This document shows, one piece after another, positions 1 to 6,424 of a stretch of 7,310 nucleotides of DNA. The notes under the pieces are model-generated. The model was not told the origin of the DNA, did no database searches, and was given only the letters and a program-made list of their open reading frames with translations. Location: contig CP070804.1 in the NCBI GenBank assembly GCA_020343635.1, positions 57,729-65,038 on the forward strand. Direction: 5' to 3'. Within the stretch, counting starts at the first letter, position 1, and each line of letters begins with the position of its first letter. A program made the position numbers and the translations under genes. Source of the DNA: Candidatus Aenigmatarchaeota archaeon. Lineage in GTDB: Archaea; Aenigmatarchaeota; Aenigmatarchaeia; QMZP01; JAFGSV01.

Positions 1-524
1 CTCTGGACGCCGCCGCTTCACAGTTCTACAGGAAAGGGACCTACCATCTGGACGGCAAGAAGTTCGATGTGGATGGCCTTGTGGATTTGTATTCAGAACT
101 CTCAGCAAAATATCCGATAATATCCATCGAGGACCCCTTCGACGAGGAAGACTGGCACGGATTTGCCGCGATAACAGAAAAGCTTGGGAAGAAGGTGACG
201 ATCATAGGTGACGACCTGCTTGTCACCAACCTTAAGAGGATAAGGAAGGCGCTCAGGATGGGCGCGTGCAACGGCCTCCTTCTCAAAGTGAACCAGATAG
301 GGACAGTGAGCGAAGCCATAGAAGCGGCCAAGTTCGCCATGGAAAACAAATGGAGGGTCATGGTTTCTCACAGATCCGGGGAGACAGGGGACAGCTTCAT
401 AGCTGACCTTGTCGTGGGACTCGGCGCCGGTCTTATAAAGTCAGGCGCTCCGTGCAGATCCGAAAGGCTGGCCAAGTACAACCGGCTCCTGAGGATAGAA
501 GAAGAGATTCAGGCGAAAAAATGA
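1..524 (+). CDS. eno: Enolase (phosphopyruvate hydratase), 3' part
   Basis: This is the C-terminal part of enolase, which dehydrates 2-phosphoglycerate to phosphoenolpyruvate in the cytoplasm. The reading frame is open from the left edge (first full codon at 3), so the start lies outside the window and an internal GTG at 69 is not the start. Family motifs appear in order: the metal ligand block SIEDPFDEEDW, the second metal aspartate in GDDLLVTN, the catalytic lysine in LLLKVNQIGT, the SHRSGET loop, and the C-terminal AKYNRLLRIEEE. The loop reads SGETGD where bacterial enolases have SGETED, a small change. The stop overlaps the start of the next gene as ATGA (521-524), implying translational coupling with the phosphoglycerate mutase that supplies its substrate. 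Identification is near certain; only the missing N-terminal half is unseen. Confidence 0.97.
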   Translation, partial: LDAAASQFYRKGTYHLDGKKFDVDGLVDLYSELSAKYPIISIEDPFDEEDWHGFAAITEKLGKKVTIIGDDLLVTNLKRIRKALRMGACNGLLLKVNQIGTVSEAIEAAKFAMENKWRVMVSHRSGETGDSFIADLVVGLGAGLIKSGAPCRSERLAKYNRLLRIEEEIQAKK

Positions 525-1717
525 AAATCGTTTTTATAATATGCGACGGTATGGGAGACAGAAAAATAGCCAGTCTTGGAAATAAAACACCTTTGGAGCA
601 TGCCGAAACTCCCAACATGGACACACTCGCAAGAGAAGGTGTTTGCGGCAGGATCGATGTCCTTGGAAGAGGAGTAGAACCTCACAGCGACGACGCACAC
701 CTGACGATTTTCGGGTACGATCTGAAAAAGCATTACCCCGGAAGAGGTCCTATAGAAGCGGCAGGTATCGGAATAAAACTAATGCATGGCGACGTTGCCA
801 TGAGGACGAATCTCGCCACTGTAGACAAGAATTTCACGGTCGTGGACAGAAGGACTGGAAGGATAGAATCCACGGCCCCATTTGCAAAAGATCTCGATGG
901 CATGATGATAGACGGCGTCAGATTCATAGTCAAGCCAGGAACTGCCTATAGGATGATTGTTATAATGAGGGGAAAGGGATTGAGCGATAAGATCACTCAG
1001 AACGACCCGAAAATTAAAGGCAGAAAGGTGCTGGGGATACACCCCAAAGACAGATCAAAGGAGGCAAGGTTTACGGCAGCCATGCTTACAAAGTTCATTG
1101 AAAAATCCCATAAGATACTGAAAGCAAACCCCAATAATCAGAAAATAAAAAAGGAGGGGAAGCTGGAGGGGAACTACCTTCTCGTCAGGGGATTCGGTTA
1201 CCATAAGAAGATCCCCAGCTTCAAAGAGATGTACGGTCTGAAAGCTTGCTGCATAGCCGGGGCCGGACTGTACAAGGGGATTGGGCGCACAATGGGCATG
1301 AAAGTGATTGAAGTAAAGGGTGCCACGGGAATGCCGAATACCAATGTTCGTGCTAAGTTCAAAGCTGCCAAAAAGGCTTTGGAGGATTACGATTTCGTCT
1401 TTGTCCACGTGAAACCTGCCGACAGTCTGAGTGAGGATGGCAACGTCAAGGGCAAGACAGAGTTCATAGAAAAGATAGACAGAGAGCTCGATGTCCTGAT
1501 GGACACGGACGCCGCCATAGTGATCACGTCCGACCATTCGACACCCTGCGAACTGAAATCGCACTCGGACGACCCCGTTCCATTCCTGATAAATTCAAAG
1601 TATATTGATGCGGACAATGTTAAGAAATTCGGAGAAGCTGACTGTGAGAAAGGAAAGTTCGGAATTGTCAGGGGAAAAGATTTCATGAACATTGTCAGGA
1701 AGACTCTGAAATTCTAG
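521..1717 (+). CDS. apgM: 2,3-bisphosphoglycerate-independent phosphoglycerate mutase, archaeal type
   Basis: It interconverts 3- and 2-phosphoglycerate, using metal ions and a phosphoserine intermediate (alkaline phosphatase superfamily). The protein is 398 residues, normal for ApgM. Visible elements: DGMGD metal site (about 9-13), PNMDTLAREG (31-40), the catalytic serine in PHSDDAH (Ser56), GRGPIEAAG (74-82), the DRRTGRI strand (109-115) that opens the inserted domain, then the metal-binding C-terminal lobe with DSLSEDGN (301-308), SDHSTPC (337-343) and HSDDPVP (348-354). The ATG at 521 was chosen over an in-frame upstream ATG at 452. It gives the family's usual N terminus (MKIVFIICDG), makes a 4-nt ATGA overlap with enolase, and has a weak AGG ribosome site at 511-513. 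It works directly between RuBisCO's product and enolase. The end overlaps the convergent small gene by CTAG. Confidence 0.96.
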   Translation: MKIVFIICDGMGDRKIASLGNKTPLEHAETPNMDTLAREGVCGRIDVLGRGVEPHSDDAHLTIFGYDLKKHYPGRGPIEAAGIGIKLMHGDVAMRTNLATVDKNFTVVDRRTGRIESTAPFAKDLDGMMIDGVRFIVKPGTAYRMIVIMRGKGLSDKITQNDPKIKGRKVLGIHPKDRSKEARFTAAMLTKFIEKSHKILKANPNNQKIKKEGKLEGNYLLVRGFGYHKKIPSFKEMYGLKACCIAGAGLYKGIGRTMGMKVIEVKGATGMPNTNVRAKFKAAKKALEDYDFVFVHVKPADSLSEDGNVKGKTEFIEKIDRELDVLMDTDAAIVITSDHSTPCELKSHSDDPVPFLINSKYIDADNVKKFGEADCEKGKFGIVRGKDFMNIVRKTLKF

Positions 1718-2109
1718 TCAATTCCTTCTATCTCCTTTATCAGGACTATGTTTGGAGGTATGCGCTTTTCCCTGTTGCACGGCTCGCTGCTGAGAATCTT
1801 GTTTCCCTTCCGTATGAACTTGTTGAGCACGCTTGATGTGAATTTCGCCTCAGGAATCTTGTGAACTATCTGTTTTACGACGTTTATTTTGGTAGTGTAA
1901 TTCAGTGTGACATTCGGTGACAAATCGCTACCCTCCATTGTTATCTCCAGGTTTCCGTCACGAAATTTGACATCGAACTTCACGCCATCGATTTCTGTCC
2001 AGTCAAGGACCTCGGCAAGGTATTCCGTGTCGTCATCCTTGACCTCTCTGGCCAGCAAATTTCCGTCCGGATCTATGGAACCGAACATTGCCTTCAGCAA
2101 AAGCTTCAT
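1714..2109 (-). CDS. Small stand-alone homologue of the ApgM inserted domain, function unknown
   Basis: This is a 131-residue soluble protein with no signal or membrane segment, and not a family I know as a free protein. Read by eye, it aligns colinearly with residues about 93-206 of the ApgM encoded next door. FGSID..GNLLAR matches the ATVD...VVDR strand. IDGVKFDVK (40-48) matches IDGVRFIVK (130-138), 7 of 9 identical. EAKFTSSVLNKFIRKGNKIL (87-106) matches EARFTAAMLTKFIEKSHKIL (181-200), 12 of 20 identical. It has none of ApgM's metal ligands, no catalytic serine, and not the DRRTGR block, so it should not be a mutase by itself. It starts 9 nt after the AMP phosphorylase stop as the last gene of the RuBisCO run, with a weak AAAGG site overlapping that stop. 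Its stop shares CTAG with the apgM stop. A regulatory or partner role toward ApgM is a guess. Confidence 0.8.
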   Translation of the reverse strand: MKLLLKAMFGSIDPDGNLLAREVKDDDTEYLAEVLDWTEIDGVKFDVKFRDGNLEITMEGSDLSPNVTLNYTTKINVVKQIVHKIPEAKFTSSVLNKFIRKGNKILSSEPCNREKRIPPNIVLIKEIEGID

Positions 2110-2118
2110 AATTATAGA

Positions 2119-3663
2119 TTACCTTTCGAGTATAAAGTATTTTGGATGCTCCACTTTTCTGGGTATCTTCTCGAGGAGCATGTCCATCTTCTTGCCCACG
2201 CCCATCACATGAATACTGTTTGCTATCTTCAGCGCCCTCTCAAGTTTGTACTTCTTGTTTGCGAATATCTCGAACAGCGTATCGCCTTTCCTGACTCTAT
2301 CCCCCATTTTCTTGTGAAGTAGCATACCGGCGCCTTTGTCTTTCGGCGTCCCGGCAGCCCTGGATATCTCGACTATGGAATGGTTGTCTATCCAGGATAC
2401 CGTCCCCCTTATGCTGGATTTTATCCTGACGCTCTCAGGTCCTATATTCAGATCATCGGGTTTTGCGTGCGGATTGCCGCCCTGCTCATCTATTAACTGT
2501 TTGAGTTTATCATACGCCTTTCCGCTATTTATTATCCTGAGAGCTTCCCTCTTGCCACCTTTCTTCATCTTGAAGTCCATAAGTATCCCTGCTATATGAG
2601 TCACTTTGTCTATGGTGTCTTCAGGACCTTTTCCTGTCATGAGTATTTCAAGCGCCTCCCTTGCCTCTAGGGCAGGTCCTATGGCCCTGCCTATTGGCTG
2701 CTCCCCGAATGTGGAAGCGCCCACAGTTTTTATGCCGAGCTTCTTTCCCAGGTCTATGAACCTTTCCGCCAGTGTTTCTGCCTCTTTTGTGGTTTTGACC
2801 TTTGCCTCGTCTCCGGTGGGGATGTCTATTACGAGGTATTTAGCCCCGACGGCCTTCTTCATTGACATCACCGACGGCAGCAGCAGCGGGTCTATAGACA
2901 GCGGGTATTCTATCTGTATGAAGAGATCATCAGCAGGAGCAAGATCCACGGCCCCGCCCCACACAAGGCAGCAGTTTATCTTGTTCACAATCCTCTTTAT
3001 CTCTTCAAGCTCCAGGTCGACAGGAGCCAAACATTCGAACCTGTCTGCAGTTCCTGCGGGGGACGTTATGGCCCTGCTGGATGTTTTGGGGATCGTTAGG
3101 CCGGCGGCGCCTACTATGGGTACAAGCAGCATTGACGTCTTGTCTCCCGGAACCCCGCCGATGCTGTGCTTGTCGTAAATCTCTTTTTTACCCAGGTTAA
3201 GACTCTTACCAGTCAGAGCCATGGCCTTTGACAGAGCGACAACCTCTGCTGAAGTTACACCGTCTTTGTATAAGGCTGTCACGAATGCAGTCATCTCTAT
3301 ATCGGACAATTTCCTGTGCACGGTATCCTCGACTATCATCCGGATTTCCTTTTCATTCAGCCTCTTACCGGCGAGTTTTTCCCTTATATGAATAAGTGAT
3401 TCGGGAGGAGATGCGGGAAAAACCTGGATAACATCACCATTAATGGCCCTCATATGATCAGCTATCTCTCCATAAAGCCCTGCCTCTCCCGGCTTCACGA
3501 AGTGCGCAGCCGTGTTCACTATCGCGGTCCCCTTTCTTCTGCCAAGAACAAGCTCTACCCTGTCCAAAGGCCTGACGTCTATATCTTCAGCATCCTCCTT
3601 GTTGAGAAGTACTACGGGCTTCTCGGCCTCGAGACCCAAAATCCTGGCGGTCAGCTTTATCAT
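2119..3663 (-). CDS. deoA: AMP phosphorylase (archaeal thymidine-phosphorylase family)
   Basis: It splits AMP (and, in characterised relatives, CMP and UMP) with phosphate into free base and ribose-1,5-bisphosphate, the entry step of the archaeal AMP pathway. With the ATG at 3663 it has 514 residues, close to the roughly 500 of archaeal enzymes and longer than bacterial thymidine phosphorylase. The extra length is an N-terminal domain of about 85 residues (MIKLTARILGLEAEKPVVLL) typical of the archaeal form. The phosphate-binding loop KHSIGGVPGDKTS is at about 165-177, SSRAITSPAGTAD at 195-207, and MKKAVGAKYLVIDIPTG follows in the central domain. A GTG three codons upstream (3672) is possible. 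The ATG is preferred because it matches the family N terminus and forms an ATGA overlap (3660-3663) with the RuBisCO stop, as seen at the enolase-apgM junction. The downstream small gene begins 9 nt after its stop. Confidence 0.95.
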   Translation of the reverse strand: MIKLTARILGLEAEKPVVLLNKEDAEDIDVRPLDRVELVLGRRKGTAIVNTAAHFVKPGEAGLYGEIADHMRAINGDVIQVFPASPPESLIHIREKLAGKRLNEKEIRMIVEDTVHRKLSDIEMTAFVTALYKDGVTSAEVVALSKAMALTGKSLNLGKKEIYDKHSIGGVPGDKTSMLLVPIVGAAGLTIPKTSSRAITSPAGTADRFECLAPVDLELEEIKRIVNKINCCLVWGGAVDLAPADDLFIQIEYPLSIDPLLLPSVMSMKKAVGAKYLVIDIPTGDEAKVKTTKEAETLAERFIDLGKKLGIKTVGASTFGEQPIGRAIGPALEAREALEILMTGKGPEDTIDKVTHIAGILMDFKMKKGGKREALRIINSGKAYDKLKQLIDEQGGNPHAKPDDLNIGPESVRIKSSIRGTVSWIDNHSIVEISRAAGTPKDKGAGMLLHKKMGDRVRKGDTLFEIFANKKYKLERALKIANSIHVMGVGKKMDMLLEKIPRKVEHPKYFILER

Positions 3664-4883
3664 CGACCCCACATCCTCAGCGCTTCACCGAGTTCATAAT
3701 TAGTTTTGGCGTAATCCTTTAAATCAATTCCACGTACAGTGGCGTCCGCAGCCTGTCTTATTGCAGCGGCGCCCTTCCTTGTGCCACCCGGATGGCCGTG
3801 GCATCCTCCACCGAACTGGGCTATTATATCGGAACCCATCTTCTTTACAAGTTCCGGAATCATCCCGGGATGTAGACCCCCAGAAGCAACCGGGAACGTC
3901 TTCTTCAGCCCGTGCCAGTCGCATGTGAGCGCATCCTCAAGCCCCCTGACAGGATCCTCCTGGACCATCTTGCCGATGGAAGCGGTACCCACATGCAGCT
4001 GGTCCATTCCTATCATCCTCGAAAGCCTAGCTATAACCATCATAGATATGCCGTGCCTAGGATTCCGGTCAAGTGCAGCGTGACCGGCCCTGTGTCCATG
4101 TATCACCATCTTCAGGTCCTTGTTGGATTCCCTCACAGTCTGCAGCGCTGCCCAGCCAAGTGTAAGTATGTCGACCATTATGTATTCGCCGCCACTCTCC
4201 TTCACAAGCCTGGCTCTCCTTATCATCTCGTTGGTCTCCGCGGTTATGTTCGGCATGTATATCTTCTTCTCCCCTGTCTCATGCTCGGCCCTGTCCCTCA
4301 GCTTCAGCGTCTCTCTCACCCTCTTATCGAAATCGTTGAACCTCATGCTTGAGAGATTCTCGTCATCCTTCACTATGTCAAGGCCTCCCACCCACGCATC
4401 ATAGGCGACTCTGGCGTGCTGCTTCTCCATCAGGCCCAGCTTCGGCTTTACTATCGTTCCCAGCAACGGCCTTCTCCGCACCTTCAGCATCTTCCTTATA
4501 CCCCCGATCCCGTGATGCGGTCCTGGGAATGATCTGACCAGACCTTTTGTGAACATGATGTCGTTGAGCCTCAGATTCTTGACGGGCTTCATCCCGAAAA
4601 CATTCCCGCCTACGGAGCTCATTATCTGGGGGACGTTGCCCCTTTCGAAGAGTTCTTCAGGATATGCTATCTTGATATTGTTACCCTTTATGCTGAACAC
4701 CTTGGCGGACATCCTCATTATCCTCGGGCTCATGGTTGAAACATCCGTCCAGGTACCTATGCTTGATTCCGCAGCTACGTGCTCTGCAGCCTTCTTCACA
4801 GTCAGGCCCCTTCCCGGTTCCAGGTAGAAATCGCAGACGACGTCCTTGTCGTCTGGTCTGTAGTTCAGCTGTATGTATCCCAT
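3660..4883 (-). CDS. rbcL: Ribulose-1,5-bisphosphate carboxylase large subunit, form III
   Basis: It fixes CO2 onto ribulose-1,5-bisphosphate, giving two 3-phosphoglycerates. In archaea of this type it serves AMP breakdown rather than a Calvin cycle. The protein is 407 residues, slightly short for form III. All catalytic positions I can place are present: Glu39 and the TW pair (44-45), Asn94 in GGNVFG, Lys146/Lys148 in KPKLGL, carbamylated Lys172 with Asp174 and Glu175 in VKDDEN, His262/His264/Arg265 in IHGHRAGH, His297 in HVGTASIGK, Lys305, Ser334 in VASGGLHPG, and the phosphate-binding glycines 358-360. It is therefore likely an active enzyme and not a RuBisCO-like protein. No small-subunit gene or phosphoribulokinase is in view. 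Both neighbours in the run, AMP phosphorylase and ribose-bisphosphate isomerase, make its substrate. The start lies 31 nt after the preceding stop and lacks a well-placed Shine-Dalgarno; AGGGGA sits about 20 nt away. Confidence 0.96.
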   Translation of the reverse strand: MGYIQLNYRPDDKDVVCDFYLEPGRGLTVKKAAEHVAAESSIGTWTDVSTMSPRIMRMSAKVFSIKGNNIKIAYPEELFERGNVPQIMSSVGGNVFGMKPVKNLRLNDIMFTKGLVRSFPGPHHGIGGIRKMLKVRRRPLLGTIVKPKLGLMEKQHARVAYDAWVGGLDIVKDDENLSSMRFNDFDKRVRETLKLRDRAEHETGEKKIYMPNITAETNEMIRRARLVKESGGEYIMVDILTLGWAALQTVRESNKDLKMVIHGHRAGHAALDRNPRHGISMMVIARLSRMIGMDQLHVGTASIGKMVQEDPVRGLEDALTCDWHGLKKTFPVASGGLHPGMIPELVKKMGSDIIAQFGGGCHGHPGGTRKGAAAIRQAADATVRGIDLKDYAKTNYELGEALRMWGR

Positions 4884-4914
4884 GTATTTCTATATCGTTC
4901 CCCTGAAATAAAAG

Positions 4915-5385
4915 CTAGTCAGAAACCGTGGCAAATCTGGTGCCATCTATATGGTAGATTCTCTTTCCGTGACCCTGCAGGTTTGATTTCAAAACTTCGC
5001 CTATGAATATCGTGTGGTCACCTGTTTCAACACTTTCCACGACCCTGCATTCAAGAAAACCAACCACCTTCTTTATCTTCGGGCACTCGATGGTTTCGCA
5101 TTCTTCCTTAGCTATCTTAAACTCCCTGAACTTGTCAACGTTTCTCCCGGAACTGGTCCCGCATTTAATCACCATTTCCCTTTGCTCGTCAGCGATGAAG
5201 TTCACGCAGAAAGCGCCCGAATTCTTTATCACGTCATGCGAGAATCTCGGCAACCCTATGGATATGGCATACAGGGGCGGCTTGAAAGACGTCGGCATGT
5301 GCCATGCCACGGCTATGATGTCATCCTTGCCTTCGTGCCTGCAGGAGACGAGGACTACCTGCCTGGGACCGTGTAGCTCTGACAA
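4915..5385 (-). CDS. Flavin-reductase-like FMN-binding protein
   Basis: This 156-residue protein matches the flavin reductase-like domain family (split-barrel FMN-binding fold). The recognisable stretch is PRQVVLVSCRHEGKDDIIAV, followed by AWHMPTSFKPPLYAISIG, SGAFCVNFI, and SGRNVDKF near the middle. Members bind FMN and act as flavin reductases or small redox flavoproteins; the physiological partner of the archaeal ones is mostly unknown. The start is TTG at 5385. It is supported by a strong GGGGTGA ribosome site 4 nt upstream, which overlaps the stop of the isomerase gene, and by the domain beginning within a few residues; no earlier ATG fits. It sits between the isomerase (4-nt gap) and RuBisCO (31-nt gap), so it is almost certainly co-transcribed with them. 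No step of the AMP pathway needs a flavin, so its role there is open. Confidence 0.88.
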   Translation of the reverse strand: MSELHGPRQVVLVSCRHEGKDDIIAVAWHMPTSFKPPLYAISIGLPRFSHDVIKNSGAFCVNFIADEQREMVIKCGTSSGRNVDKFREFKIAKEECETIECPKIKKVVGFLECRVVESVETGDHTIFIGEVLKSNLQGHGKRIYHIDGTRFATVSD

Positions 5386-5389
5386 GGAA

Positions 5390-5396
5390 TCACCCC
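5390..5396 (-). promoter_or_regulatory. Ribosome binding site fixing the TTG start of the flavin-reductase gene
   Basis: On the minus strand GGGGTGA lies here, 4 nt before the TTG at 5385, and its last three bases are the TGA stop of the isomerase gene. This is the best Shine-Dalgarno in the window. It argues that the rare TTG is the true start and that the two genes are translationally linked. Confidence 0.75.
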
Positions 5397-6217
5397 AGCC
5401 ACGGATAGGCCTTCCTCACTTCCTGCACGAAAACTGCGGGAGGATGGACGCCCAGCTCAGAGATTATCGCGGTTATCATTTCGGGCCGCACCCTTTCGAA
5501 GGCAGGATTCGTAATCTTAACTCCCCTGGGCGCCTTATCCCATACCTCTTTCGAATCGCGCCTTTCGATGGGCTCCTTCACTCCGAAGACCGTCATGGGA
5601 TCGTACTTCCATGAGTTCGTGCAGCAGTAGGTGTCAGTGTCATATTTATCCGCAATCTCAGCGAACATCTCGGTGCCTATCTTGTTGATAACCTTCCCCT
5701 CGCTGGTTATCGCGTCGGCTCCAAAAAGAAAGACATCGCTGTCCTTCAATGCTATCCTCGCCCCCGAATCGACGAACATCGTCACAGGGATTTTGAGCGC
5801 CGCAAGCTCTCTGGCGGTCTTGCGTCCCTGGAGGAGGGGCCTGGTCTCGGTGCACCTGACCTCGAACTTCTTCCCTTCTTGCTTCGCTTTTTTGAGAACA
5901 GTCATGACGCTTGATGCATGGCAGTGCGTGAACACGGTCGTGCCGTCCTCTATCTTCTTGGCACCATACTCCGCGATCTTGTCATTGGCTTTCCTGAAAT
6001 GCTCGAGGGCCTTAGGGCCAAGCCTTTTGGGGTCGCCTTTGACTAATTCCACGGCATTTCTTAGGGCAGGTTCCGTGGCCCTGAGAGAAATGAGCTTCCT
6101 GACAGACTTCTCATCGTTCCTGATCATCAGCGCTTTCACCGCAGCCATGGCGACGTTCTGCGCTCCCTGTATCTCCACGTTCTTTATCTTCCGGCAGATA
6201 CTCTCGAATTCGCTCAT
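5390..6217 (-). CDS. e2b2: Ribose-1,5-bisphosphate isomerase
   Basis: It converts ribose-1,5-bisphosphate, made by AMP phosphorylase, to ribulose-1,5-bisphosphate for RuBisCO. It belongs to the eIF2B-alpha / methylthioribose-1-phosphate isomerase superfamily. Visible landmarks are TVFTHCHASSV with Cys99 and FLFGADAITSEG with Asp168. Their 69-residue spacing equals that of the catalytic Cys133 and Asp202 of the Thermococcus kodakarensis enzyme as I recall it. GTEMFAEIADKY and the C-terminal ITNPAFERVRPEMITAIISE strand are also typical. At 275 residues it is shorter than the about 320 of the Thermococcus protein, mainly at the N terminus. The ATG at 6217 has no Shine-Dalgarno but an AT-rich TATA-like element about 27 nt upstream, suggesting a leaderless mRNA. 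It is the first gene of the five-gene minus-strand run. The family also includes eIF2B-like proteins; the context decides for the isomerase. Confidence 0.93.
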   Translation of the reverse strand: MSEFESICRKIKNVEIQGAQNVAMAAVKALMIRNDEKSVRKLISLRATEPALRNAVELVKGDPKRLGPKALEHFRKANDKIAEYGAKKIEDGTTVFTHCHASSVMTVLKKAKQEGKKFEVRCTETRPLLQGRKTARELAALKIPVTMFVDSGARIALKDSDVFLFGADAITSEGKVINKIGTEMFAEIADKYDTDTYCCTNSWKYDPMTVFGVKEPIERRDSKEVWDKAPRGVKITNPAFERVRPEMITAIISELGVHPPAVFVQEVRKAYPWLG

Positions 6218-6223
6218 ATAATT

Positions 6224-6232
6224 AATTTAAAA
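6224..6232 (+). promoter_or_regulatory. Probable promoter (TATA box) of the tRNA-Cys gene
   Basis: AATTTAAAA lies 27-35 nt before the first base of the tRNA (6259), the expected distance for an archaeal TATA box with a short 5' leader. It interleaves with the divergent promoter of the isomerase operon, so the two transcription units share about 40 bp. Confidence 0.45.
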
Positions 6233-6238
6233 CTCTTT

Positions 6239-6249
6239 CTATTAAATTA
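6239..6249 (-). promoter_or_regulatory. Probable promoter (TATA box) of the AMP-pathway operon
   Basis: Read on minus, TAATTTAATAG is centred about 27 nt upstream of the isomerase ATG at 6217. That is where an archaeal TATA box stands for a transcript beginning at or next to the start codon. The gene has no Shine-Dalgarno, in keeping with a leaderless mRNA. The surrounding bases are generally AT-rich, so the exact element is uncertain. Confidence 0.4.
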
Positions 6250-6295
6250 GGATACCAAGCGGAGATGGCCGAGTGGCTCAGGCGATCGGCTGCAG

Positions 6296-6331
6296 TCGGT
6301 ATTGGTAGGCTTCTGCCGATGACCGATAGAT
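6296..6331 (+). other. tRNA intron 1 (36 nt, position 37/38)
   Basis: This canonical-position intron lies just 3' of the anticodon. It fits a bulge-helix-bulge. The anticodon stem forms the outer helix. CTGC (6290-6293) pairs with ATAG (6326-6329) for three of four positions (C-G, T-A, G-T, then C/A mismatch). The 3-nt bulges AGT and ATA carry the cuts after their second base. The inner hairpin CGGT/ACCG continues, past one bulged G, into ATTGGTAG/CTGCCGAT closed by a GCTT loop. Confidence 0.85.
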
Positions 6332-6352
6332 ACCGATTCAGAGGGGTTCGAT

Positions 6353-6424
6353 GCAACCCTTTTGCGCAGGTGGACGCACAAAAGCGTTGACGGAAAGTAA
6401 GCTAACGCAAAAGGATTGGGGAAA
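6353..6424 (+). other. tRNA intron 2 (72 nt, T loop, position 59/60)
   Basis: This intron splits the T loop. The T stem is the outer helix. Exactly seven bases lie on each strand between it and the inner helix (6347-6353 and 6419-6425), as a 4-bp helix plus 3-nt bulge requires. The central helix TTCG with GGGA pairs at three of four positions (one wobble, one G/G mismatch), so the motif is relaxed. Bulges are ATG and AAT. The inner helix, CAACCCTTTTGCG (6354-6366) with CGCAAAAGGATTG (6406-6418), has a single C/A mismatch. The remaining 39 nt form no single convincing fold. Because of the repeated A bases, a shift of one or two bases in the cut would give an equally good T loop. Confidence 0.82.

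Noticed and set aside
452..520. An in-frame upstream ATG would extend apgM by 23 residues.
   Set aside because: The extension lies inside the enolase coding end, is basic and low-complexity, and the family N terminus MKIVFIICDG begins at 521 with an ATGA overlap.
3664..3672. GTG start of AMP phosphorylase three codons before the ATG at 3663.
   Set aside because: It gives a 13-nt overlap and a non-family N terminus; the ATG gives the usual start and the ATGA junction seen elsewhere in the window. The difference is only three residues.
5003..6221. Long open frames on the plus strand (5003-5614 and 5631-6221) and 2606-3178.
   Set aside because: They are exact antisense shadows of the isomerase, flavin-reductase and AMP phosphorylase genes, show no known motif, and have serine- and leucine-rich composition typical of antisense frames.
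6296..6331. CCGATGA inside intron 1 as a C box of a guide RNA.
   Set aside because: It matches the C-box consensus at only five of seven positions, no CTGA D box is present, and the bases are used by the intron helix.
6284..6341. Reading the tRNA as a long-variable-arm Ser or Leu type, using the other CCGAT copies at 6316 or 6323 as the 3' side of the anticodon stem.
   Set aside because: The leftover 14 or 21 nt form no variable-arm stem, the anticodon GCA is neither Ser nor Leu, and the CCGAT at 6333 gives a proper bulge-helix-bulge and a normal 4-nt variable loop.
6344..6359. Perfect hairpin GGGTT/AACCC with a six-base loop that could be mistaken for the T arm.
   Set aside because: It does not hold the conserved TTC loop and lies far from the acceptor 3' strand. 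It is at most a competing fold across the 5' splice site of intron 2.
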